Assembly: GCA_018813295.1 (NCBI GenBank)
Contig: JAHJBZ010000076.1
Span: 1-47,457, forward strand
Origin: Patescibacteria group bacterium
Lineage (GTDB): Bacteria; Patescibacteriota; Gracilibacteria; UM-FILTER-43-11
DNA: 47,457 nt
Reading direction: 5' to 3'
Part shown: piece after piece, positions 42,598 to 47,457 of the stretch
How the letters are laid out: each line of letters starts with the position of its first letter
Position numbering within the stretch: the first letter of the stretch is position 1
Program-made: the position numbers and the translations under genes
The notes under the pieces: generated by a model
What the model saw: the letters and a program-made list of their open reading frames with translations, nothing else
The model's database searches: none
Told to the model about the DNA's origin: nothing

Positions 42598-42703
42598 AAA
42601 AACATGAAAGAGTACCTGTAAAAAGGAAAGTTCTTGTTTGAAATACAAAAAATTGTTAAAAATGTTCTAAAAGACTTTTGTTTAGATTGAAAAATGGGCA
42701 GTA
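42598..42703. repeat. right inverted arm of cassette 1
   Basis: Inverted partner of 32714-32804 with the same three blocks; the arm ends GAAAAATGGGCAGTA. It starts almost at the RT stop codon. Confidence 0.93.
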
Positions 42704-42814
42704 CTCCTTCGCTCTCCACCTTCGCTAAAGCTACGGCGGATCGCTCGGCCCCACTGCGTTCTCGCCATGCGTACCCTATTTGATATAATAATGGATGTAC
42801 GCATGACTCGGGTC
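42704..42814. other. GC-rich stretch between right arm and attC
   Basis: 111 bp with no gene. It contains CATGCGTAC/GTACGCATG (42768-42803 region) as an inverted repeat around an AT-rich TTGATATAATAATGG. The word CCACTGCGTTC is shared with the loop of the second attC-like site, so this may be the remnant of another attC. Confidence 0.35.
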
Positions 42815-42902
42815 GGCTAACAGCAGTATATGTGGCTTATTACCTCAGCTCGGTAAACGCCCATATTGCTATCGCAACATCACATATACTGCAACGTTGT
42901 AC
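42815..42902 (+). other. attC-like recombination site 1
   Basis: GGCTAAC (42815-42821) and GTTGTAC (42896-42902) are the outer boxes; a 12-bp perfect stem GCAGTATATGTG/CACATATACTGC (42823-42834, 42881-42892) is separated from them by unequal unpaired bases (A against AAC), as in attC folds. The terminal loop has a small TACC/GGTA hairpin. The AACAGCA and GCAACGTTG words at its ends recur in site 2. Confidence 0.7.
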
Positions 42903-42970
42903 GAAATATGCTTTTCCTTTTACGGGCTATCGCCCGTTCACTTTTCCACAAGGTCAATTTCTTTTTTCTT
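42903..42970. repeat. left inverted arm of cassette 2
   Basis: Matches the reverse complement of 44461-44527 in TATGCTTTTCCTTTTA and in CACTTTTCC(A/G)CAAGGTCAA followed by TTTCTTTTTT. Between these blocks this arm has the hairpin ACGGGC-TATC-GCCCGT; the other arm has a different hairpin at the same spot. Confidence 0.9.
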
Positions 42971-42990
42971 TTTGAAAGAGGGGGAATATA

Positions 42991-43024
42991 GTGTTTCCTC
43001 CGCAAAGCTCCGGAAACGCTTTTT
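42991..43024 (+). terminator. terminator-like hairpin before the methyltransferase-like gene
   Basis: GTGTTTCC pairs with GGAAACGC (one G-T pair) and is followed by five T. It would stop transcripts entering from cassette 1, just before the cassette 2 promoter. Confidence 0.55.
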
Positions 43025-43026
43025 AA

Positions 43027-43055
43027 TTGAAATTTGGCTTAAATTAAGCTATAAT
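43027..43055 (+). promoter_or_regulatory. promoter of cassette 2 gene
   Basis: TTGAAA (43027-43032), 17-bp spacer, perfect TATAAT (43050-43055), 22 bp before the ATG. Cassettes usually lack promoters; this one does not. Confidence 0.65.
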
Positions 43056-43077
43056 TAACAGATTAACATATAGAAAT

Positions 43078-44385
43078 ATGGCAAAAAATAGAGATAAACC
43101 TCCTATTGAAGACAAGACAAAAGCACTGGATTCATCAAACAAAATAAAACAAAATGAAGATCATATTGCACTCACTGAACAAACAAGTGAAGTTCGAGAA
43201 GCAGTAGCGTCAATCACAAAAGAAACATGGAGAAAAGAACAAGAAAAAAGATATCGAGATTTGTTTGGAGATATAGAGGTAGAAGCCATTGTTGACAAGG
43301 AGTATTATGAACGAATATTTGCACAAATAAAAAAACGCTTGTTGCAAGATTTTTCTGATCTTGAAAATAAACGGAATAATTTAACATTTAATGAATTTAA
43401 ACAAGAAATAAGAGATCAATATTCAGGAAATGAAGAAATGTTAAAATTTTGGGATCAACAATTTTCAAGAATGGAATTAGATTATCAGCAGGAGATAGAC
43501 AAATGGGAAATAAAATCTCAAAAAGCCCTTGAAAGATTTAATGAAGAATTAGATAGGGACCCATTCTCTTCCGGATATATATATCCAGAGCAGGATAAAA
43601 AACGGATTGATAATAAGATTGGACAACTGAGAGCAAGTGATCCATGGGCTGTGGCATGTATTAGGACTTTCACGAATCGAGATTATTATGAAGAAGAAAG
43701 TTCTCCGGAGTATTTAGATGGACCTACTGATTCGCTATATTATATTGCCTCTTTTTTAAAGGGTGAGTTATTAGATGAACAAGATTTATTCGAAGATATT
43801 CAAGAAACACTTAAAGGCAAAAAAATACTAATTCTAGGTGATGATATTGGTACAGTATCAGGGATACTTAGACAATATGGTGCTGAAAGTTATGGAGTTG
43901 AAATAGATAAGTTAAAAGTAGCTATTGCTCATTCGGGAATTCTTGCCAAAGGGCAAAAGCCACAAACCCAAGTGATTGAAGGAAATATAGGAGACATAGT
44001 GAAGGAAGAAGATACGGCGCTGTTCCAACGACTTAAGGATCTGAGCCCTTTTGACATGGTTTATTCGTACCGCGTATTTAATCATGGATCAGGACTGGAA
44101 AGAGAATTACCCTTTGAGCAAAGTGCTGAAATTGATACTGACCCCAGCAAACTCATTGATTTAGAAAATTTTCAAACATTAATGAAAAGAAAGTTTGATG
44201 CTTTGCTTAATGAAAACGGCTTGCAGTTACATATTGGAGTGAATAGAAATCTCGAATACCTATTTCCAGCAGAGTATAGTGACAGAGGCGACATGTGGTT
44301 AACCGCAGTAAATAAAGAAGACACAGCCGGCGAAGGTGATTCCTTTATGTTAATTCCTAAAAAAGGAAGAAATTCACAGGAATAA
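43078..44385 (+). CDS. coiled-coil protein with Rossmann methyltransferase-like domain
   Basis: 435 residues. Residues 1-170 are highly charged and helical (KEQEKRYRDLFGDIEVEAIVDKEYYERIFAQIKKRLLQ), likely coiled coil. Residues about 240-340 form a class I SAM-methyltransferase-like fold: KILILGDDIGTVSGILRQYG (motif I), YGVEIDKLKVAIAHSG (acidic end of strand 2), QVIEGNIGDIV and FDMVYSYRVFNHG in the place of motif IV. The usual catalytic NPPY or DPPY is not present, so it may be a sensor or a methyltransferase for a non-DNA target. The sole gene of cassette 2. No named family. Confidence 0.65.
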   Translation: MAKNRDKPPIEDKTKALDSSNKIKQNEDHIALTEQTSEVREAVASITKETWRKEQEKRYRDLFGDIEVEAIVDKEYYERIFAQIKKRLLQDFSDLENKRNNLTFNEFKQEIRDQYSGNEEMLKFWDQQFSRMELDYQQEIDKWEIKSQKALERFNEELDRDPFSSGYIYPEQDKKRIDNKIGQLRASDPWAVACIRTFTNRDYYEEESSPEYLDGPTDSLYYIASFLKGELLDEQDLFEDIQETLKGKKILILGDDIGTVSGILRQYGAESYGVEIDKLKVAIAHSGILAKGQKPQTQVIEGNIGDIVKEEDTALFQRLKDLSPFDMVYSYRVFNHGSGLERELPFEQSAEIDTDPSKLIDLENFQTLMKRKFDALLNENGLQLHIGVNRNLEYLFPAEYSDRGDMWLTAVNKEDTAGEGDSFMLIPKKGRNSQE

Positions 44386-44408
44386 TTTCAAATCGTAGGT
44401 ATTAAGGA

Positions 44409-44457
44409 GTTGGCGGGGCGCAATTCACCCTCTAACCCCCTCTTGCGCCCCGCCAAC
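44409..44457. terminator. strong hairpin after the methyltransferase-like gene
   Basis: 15-bp perfect arms beginning GTTGGCGGGGCGCAA (44409-44423) with the complement at 44443-44457, loop of 19 nt, then an A-rich tail instead of T, so it may be an insulator or a terminator for the opposite strand. Confidence 0.55.
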
Positions 44458-44460
44458 ATT

Positions 44461-44527
44461 GAAAAAAAGAAATTGACCTTGCGGAAAAGTGATTTTCTTT
44501 CAGAAAATAAAAGGAAAAGCATACATC
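44461..44527. repeat. right inverted arm of cassette 2
   Basis: Inverted partner of 42903-42970, ending AAAAGGAAAAGCATACATC directly against the attC box GTACAAC; its internal hairpin is ATTTTC/GAAAAT. Confidence 0.9.
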
Positions 44528-44633
44528 GTACAACAGCACGATATCCGGTTCGCGCTTGGCTAACGCCAAATGCTCACCCAAATTTTCACTCCACTGCGTT
44601 CCGTGAAAACTTCGGATATCGGCAACGTTGGCC
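44528..44633 (+). other. attC-like recombination site 2
   Basis: Outer boxes GTACAAC (44528-44534) and GTTGGCC (44627-44633); inner stem CGATATCCG/CGGATATCG (44539-44547, 44613-44621); long loop with TTGGC/GCCAA and TTTTCAC/GTGAAAA hairpins. It shares AACAGCA at the left and GCAACGTTG at the right with site 1. Its last box is followed by GAAATAC, the same boundary tail. Confidence 0.7.
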
Positions 44634-44751
44634 GAAATACATTTTTACTATTCCCTTTTTACCACTCCGCTTTTCGGACTTTTAATAAGGAAGGGGCGAA
44701 TTGATTCTTTTTTTATAAGGGGGGGCTGTCTGCCTCCGGCAGCCAGTAAGG
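44634..44751. other. left end of cassette 3
   Basis: AT-rich DNA beginning GAAATACATTTTTACTATTC, likely the left inverted arm by analogy with cassettes 1 and 2; its partner would lie outside the window. It ends with a CTGCC/GGCAG hairpin (about 44729-44741). Confidence 0.35.
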
Positions 44752-44791
44752 ATGTTTTCTCCCGCTACAAAGAGCGGTCGAAAACATTTTT
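44752..44791. terminator. hairpin at the end of the caspase gene
   Basis: ATGTTTTC/GAAAACAT outer stem (44752-44759, 44780-44787) with inner CCGCT/AGCGG. The T run is on the plus strand, but the position just past the minus-strand stop codon suggests it also closes the caspase transcript. Confidence 0.55.
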
Positions 44792-45755
44792 ATATTCTTT
44801 TGTCATTCACGAGTTTCCAATAATGAAATCCTAAAGATGTTAGCTTGCAAGCCTTTGATTCCATAGCTGCAAAATACATATATTCAGTATTAACTGGGAC
44901 GATCAATCCAACACTTTGGAATTTCTGTAAATTTTTGAAAACACTTACATTTTCTGGTTTAGCATATGGTTCAACCACAACATGCTTGATATTCTCCGCG
45001 TTCGTATCTTCATATGATGGATTCAACTTAAATTCATCTTGTGGACTTGGGAAATATTCGACTATTTTCCTCAAAATATCTAAAGGAACTTGTGGAACTA
45101 TTGTTCGCAGAGAAGTAAATCTTGTTACATTTGTTTTAAATACTGGCCTTTGTTGCCAAGCACCAAGAGCTTGATCAATGTATGCATAAACTCCACCTGG
45201 TGAAATTTCTCCTCTTAAATCTGCAGCACCACCTTGAAGTGCAGAAAGTAATAAATTTGTAAAAACGCCATGCCCATTTATTTCCATTGCAGGCTCGTCA
45301 TCTCTACTTGCAGTCAAAATAGAAACACCTTCGTGTAATTGGGATAAATCTGCGTTAATATTTGGAGAACCCATGACCCCTGAATGGCAACAGTCAAAAA
45401 TTATAATTTTATCTTTAGCTTTTGACGCATTTGCTAATTGCAGTATTTCATACATTGAAATACCCTCATCATATTTTGCATGATCTGGTGTTACCAGATA
45501 ACCGCCGATTTCATTTAAGAACCCATGACCGGAAAAGTACAACAAAACCGTATCGTTTGTACCTGAAAAAAGTTCAACAATCATTGTTTTTAACACAGAT
45601 TTGGTTTGAACATCTGTTTCAAGCTTAACATCAAAGTTTGGCGAACCATCGCCATTAGTTTCTAAAATTGCTGCAACAGCAGACGCATCATTGATACATC
45701 CACGCAAGGGCGCGGTTGGGTAAGCATTGATTCCTACAACTAAAGCTTTTTTCAT
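44790..45755 (-). CDS. caspase-like (C14) protease effector
   Basis: 321 residues. The caspase-fold N-terminal domain (1-230) begins KKALVVGINAYPTAPLRGCINDA, with the catalytic histidine in YFSGHG (His77) and cysteine in IFDCCHSG (Cys123). ILTASRDDEPAME follows, as in metacaspase-like bacterial proteases. The C-terminal part (about 265-321), VFKNLQKFQSVGLIVPVNTEYMYFAAMESKACKLTSLGFHYWKLV, looks like a small winged-helix or sensor domain. The gene lies 12 bp downstream of a TIR-like gene on the same strand. In the described type IV Thoeris system a TIR-made cyclic ADP-ribose isomer activates a caspase-like protease that degrades cell proteins; this pair fits. Confidence 0.88.
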   Translation of the reverse strand: MKKALVVGINAYPTAPLRGCINDASAVAAILETNGDGSPNFDVKLETDVQTKSVLKTMIVELFSGTNDTVLLYFSGHGFLNEIGGYLVTPDHAKYDEGISMYEILQLANASKAKDKIIIFDCCHSGVMGSPNINADLSQLHEGVSILTASRDDEPAMEINGHGVFTNLLLSALQGGAADLRGEISPGGVYAYIDQALGAWQQRPVFKTNVTRFTSLRTIVPQVPLDILRKIVEYFPSPQDEFKLNPSYEDTNAENIKHVVVEPYAKPENVSVFKNLQKFQSVGLIVPVNTEYMYFAAMESKACKLTSLGFHYWKLVNDKRI

Positions 45756-45767
45756 AATTAAAATGTT

Positions 45768-46178
45768 TTAAAGTTTATTCAATTCGGCAACAATATCACT
45801 GATGTTCCATTTCAAAATGGACGCTCCATTTTCTCTCAAAGGAGCTGGGACAATATGGTTTTCGTCCTTGTAGATCCGCACACCAAACACTTTTTTATCC
45901 AAACTATAAGCTGTATTTAATTCCCATAAAACAGCCTCTCTTTTATATGTATTTTCACCAAAAAGACAAATCGTTACAGAAGTTTGATTAATTCTTTCTT
46001 TACAATTTGTTTTCCATTTCTCATCAAAAGGTTCATTCACCGAGTAATTAACAAACTCCAAATCAAATTTATCGCTTTTTGCCTGTTCGCATAATAGGGT
46101 TTTAGCGTGTAAATCATCCATGTGAAAACTAATAAAAACTCTCTTCTTTGACTTTTGAAAGACGGTTCCGTAAGACAT
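45768..46178 (-). CDS. TIR-like (ThsB type) signalling protein
   Basis: 136 residues from ATG 46178. The domain begins KRVFISFHMDDLHAKTLL and has TSVTICLFGENTYKREAVLWELNTAYSLDKKVFGVRI. The glutamate of the expected NADase site is Glu86 in LWEL. The pattern is the ThsB/MTH538 TIR-like family (PF08937), whose members make cyclic ADP-ribose signals on infection. A longer reading from 46268 would add a hydrophobic N-terminus, but a promoter (TTGACA-17-TAACAT) lies inside that stretch, so transcripts begin after the longer start. It is the first gene of the minus-strand pair. Confidence 0.83.
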   Translation of the reverse strand: MSYGTVFQKSKKRVFISFHMDDLHAKTLLCEQAKSDKFDLEFVNYSVNEPFDEKWKTNCKERINQTSVTICLFGENTYKREAVLWELNTAYSLDKKVFGVRIYKDENHIVPAPLRENGASILKWNISDIVAELNKL

Positions 46179-46209
46179 AATTAGTAATGTTAAGAATAAA
46201 ACTAAACCG

Positions 46210-46238
46210 ATGTTATCAAACTCAAATACATGTGTCAA
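46210..46238 (-). promoter_or_regulatory. promoter of the TIR-caspase operon
   Basis: On the minus strand consensus TTGACA (46238-46233), 17-bp spacer, TAACAT (46215-46210), about 32 bp before the chosen ATG. The -35 is overlapped by the imperfect inverted repeat GTGT...ACAC (46232-46250), a candidate operator. Confidence 0.65.
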
Positions 46239-46260
46239 GAAATAATACACTAAATACAGT

Positions 46261-46289
46261 TTGACCAAATAAGACGCATTTGATACAAT
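46261..46289 (+). promoter_or_regulatory. promoter of the LexA-like gene
   Basis: TTGACC (46261-46266), 17-bp spacer, TACAAT (46284-46289). Transcription would begin about 7 bp before the ATG, giving a very short leader. Confidence 0.65.
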
Positions 46290-46302
46290 CCAAGCATCCT
46301 CA

Positions 46303-46947
46303 ATGAAAATACCTATGTTGTCAGTACAAAATAAAATTCTGGCATTACTTCGCGACCAAGGCTCCGTACCTTTGAAGTACCGAGAAATTGGTCGTCGTAT
46401 TGGCGAACAATATCCGCAAACGGTAAAGCATCACATTGCAATTTTAAAAGATAAGCAGCTTATTCAAGAAAAAAACGGCTTGTTAGTTCTAAACAAAAAA
46501 GATCTCACAAGTGAAACTTTTCTAAATCTCCCTTTTTATGGAATAGCAAATTGTGGTCCAGCTACAACTTTTGCAGAAGATCGGATTGAAGGATTCATCA
46601 AAATATCAAAAAATGCTTTCCCAAAGGGTAACGTACAAGATTTTTACTTAATTCAAGCCTCTGGCAACTCAATGAACCTAGCACAAGTAGGACAAAGCAA
46701 AAAAAATATTGAAGACGGCGATATTGTTATTGTAAACGCAAAAGAACAGAGCCCACAAAACGGTGATTATGTTGTTTCCATAATAGATGGCTGTGCAAAT
46801 ATAAAGAAATTTAGCTATAATCCAAATGATGAACAGGTCGTTTTAATTTCAGAATCAACCGATAAATATTTCCCAATCGTACTTCACAAAAACGATGATC
46901 TGAATATTGCAGGAAAAGTTATCGATGTCCTAAAAATTTCTAATTAA
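46303..46947 (+). CDS. LexA/UmuD-like S24 self-cleaving regulator
   Basis: 214 residues. N-terminal winged helix (1-60: KILALLRDQGSVPLKYREIGRRIG...TVKHHIAILKDKQLIQ). C-terminal S24 domain: cleavage site Cys84-Gly85 in IANCGPAT (Cys-Gly as in UmuD rather than Ala-Gly as in LexA), nucleophile Ser123 in SGNSM, general-base Lys168 in CANIKKF. Such proteins are cleaved on RecA filaments after DNA damage, releasing repression. It is divergent from the TIR-caspase operon and 6 bp upstream of a restriction gene, so it probably represses one or both. Its target operator is not proven. Confidence 0.87.
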   Translation: MKIPMLSVQNKILALLRDQGSVPLKYREIGRRIGEQYPQTVKHHIAILKDKQLIQEKNGLLVLNKKDLTSETFLNLPFYGIANCGPATTFAEDRIEGFIKISKNAFPKGNVQDFYLIQASGNSMNLAQVGQSKKNIEDGDIVIVNAKEQSPQNGDYVVSIIDGCANIKKFSYNPNDEQVVLISESTDKYFPIVLHKNDDLNIAGKVIDVLKISN

Positions 46948-46953
46948 AATATT

Positions 46954-47457
46954 ATGGCAAACGAAAGAAAAACCGAAATAATCACAAGAGATCACTTTTC
47001 CCAGTTTTTGGATACTGTTTATATTGAAGAACAGCGCTCAGATAATCCAAAAATTGATAAGTTACTTAAAACCGCCTCAAAAAAAGGTGGCGGAAAAGGT
47101 TATCCTGAATTTATAATTAGTTACAAAACAAATCCTGATTTATTGATTGTTATTGAGTGTAAAGCTGATGTAACAAAACACGAAAGCAAAGATCGTGATA
47201 AATATTCGGAGTTTGCTGTTGATGGCGCTTTACTTTATGCTTCATATTTATCAAAAGGATTTGATGTTTTGGCAATCGCAGTTAGTGGCGAAACAAAACA
47301 ATCCTTAAAAATTTCTCATTTTTTGCATTTAAGAGATGAGAAAAAAGCTACTCCAATTTTCGGAGATAAATTTTTATCCGTTGATGATTATTTGAATGGA
47401 TATTTAAAAAGTCCTGAAAAATTTAGACAAGATTATAATTCACTTTTGGACTTCACG
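46954..47457 (+). CDS. PD-(D/E)XK restriction protein, truncated by the window
   Basis: 168 residues without a stop codon; it continues past the window. The nuclease motif is clear: P61-D62 followed by E68-C69-K70 in PDLLIVIECKAD. The FSQFLDTVYIEEQRS start and KSPEKFRQDYNSLL resemble the N-terminal restriction domain found in single-chain restriction enzymes fused to N6-adenine methyltransferases. Only the nuclease domain can be seen here. It follows the LexA-like gene by 6 bp, so the two are co-transcribed. Confidence 0.8.
   Translation, partial: MANERKTEIITRDHFSQFLDTVYIEEQRSDNPKIDKLLKTASKKGGGKGYPEFIISYKTNPDLLIVIECKADVTKHESKDRDKYSEFAVDGALLYASYLSKGFDVLAIAVSGETKQSLKISHFLHLRDEKKATPIFGDKFLSVDDYLNGYLKSPEKFRQDYNSLLDFT

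Larger units (their letters stand above)
32704..42896 (+). mobile_element. integron-type cassette 1, about 10.2 kb
   Basis: Bounded by core sites with the integron relationship: it opens G|TTAGCC, and its own attC begins GGCTAAC and ends at a new core GTTGTAC. Inside lie long inverted arms (32714-32804, 42598-42703), a helicase, a nuclease-methyltransferase, two small genes, a Cas4-like nuclease and a reverse transcriptase, all on the plus strand. Ten kilobases is far above the usual 0.5-2 kb of gene cassettes. It has no integrase or transposase. Confidence 0.55.
42897..44627 (+). mobile_element. integron-type cassette 2, about 1.7 kb
   Basis: Opens G|TTGTAC and its attC begins GTACAAC, an exact reverse complement, as expected for one circular cassette. 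It holds one plus-strand gene with its own promoter and long inverted arms (42903-42970, 44461-44527) directly inside the core boxes. Confidence 0.65.
44628..47457 (+). mobile_element. integron-type cassette 3, incomplete in window
   Basis: Opens G|TTGGCC. A GGCCAAC box that would start its attC is not found before the window ends, so the right end lies outside. It carries the caspase-TIR pair on the minus strand and the LexA-like and restriction genes on the plus strand. Confidence 0.4.

Noticed and set aside
40966-42703. Mobile group II intron
   Set aside because: The RT resembles intron RTs, but no domain V/VI-like sequence follows it, there is no HNH domain, and the inverted arm begins 6 bp after the stop.
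32714-42703. Classical DNA transposon with terminal inverted repeats
   Set aside because: No transposase gene and no target-site duplication at the arm ends; the core-site relationship fits integron cassettes better.
46179-46268. N-terminal membrane segment on the TIR-like protein
   Set aside because: The promoter of the gene lies within this stretch, so the hydrophobic residues would not be translated from that transcript.

Overview
The window reads with the standard bacterial code: TGA is the natural stop of several full-length genes, so the recoded Gracilibacteria/SR1 lineages are excluded. The DNA is AT-rich, Shine-Dalgarno sequences are mostly weak, and gaps are packed with short repeats. 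Single-copy housekeeping genes are scattered between large unknown proteins. This fits a Candidate Phyla Radiation (Patescibacteria) genome, perhaps a Peregrinibacteria-like one. No rRNA or marker tree is available here, so the placement is inference.

Positions 1-12 kb (mostly minus strand) carry a holin-family membrane protein, a type-2 isoleucyl-tRNA synthetase, RidA, an unusual threonine synthase fused to a LeuA-type regulatory domain, dCMP deaminase, a P-loop nucleotide kinase, an EamA transporter, a DUF1653 protein, and the purine genes purB, purE (class II) and purC. Positions 12-32.7 kb (plus strand) carry an M24 aminopeptidase, two tandem paralogous proteins built from repeated HTH-like modules, a secreted 3D-domain/peptidoglycan-binding protein, unknown soluble proteins, prmC with an in-frame palindromic insert, a large Ig/FN3 surface protein, an MFS transporter, a PfkB kinase, enolase, a lipoprotein, proA, purL and holA. 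Many gaps hold inverted or tandem repeats from about six sequence families, and three palindromes sit inside essential coding sequences (two in ileS, one in prmC).

The exciting part is 32.7-47.5 kb, immediately after holA. It looks like an array of integron-type cassettes loaded with defence genes. Two attC-like sites (42815-42902 and 44528-44633) have imperfectly symmetrical stems, and the outer 7-bp boxes obey the integron rule: the box that opens each cassette is the reverse complement of the box that begins that cassette's own attC (GTTAGCC/GGCTAAC; GTTGTAC/GTACAAC). Both complete cassettes also carry long imperfect inverted arms just inside the boxes. Cassette 1 (about 10 kb) encodes a PLD-helicase, a nuclease-methyltransferase, two small proteins, a Cas4-like nuclease and a reverse transcriptase preceded by a G/C-rich structured segment. 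Cassette 2 encodes a coiled-coil protein with a Rossmann methyltransferase-like domain. Cassette 3 runs off the window and encodes a caspase-like protease plus a TIR-like protein (a candidate type IV Thoeris pair), divergent from a self-cleaving LexA/UmuD-like regulator and a truncated PD-(D/E)XK restriction gene. No integrase or transposase is visible in the window.

The genes in the first two thirds form small operons with their own promoters. Good -35/-10 pairs with 17-bp spacing are recorded. The two most carefully arranged control regions are the overlapping divergent promoters before purC and the divergent promoters between the TIR gene and the LexA-like gene.
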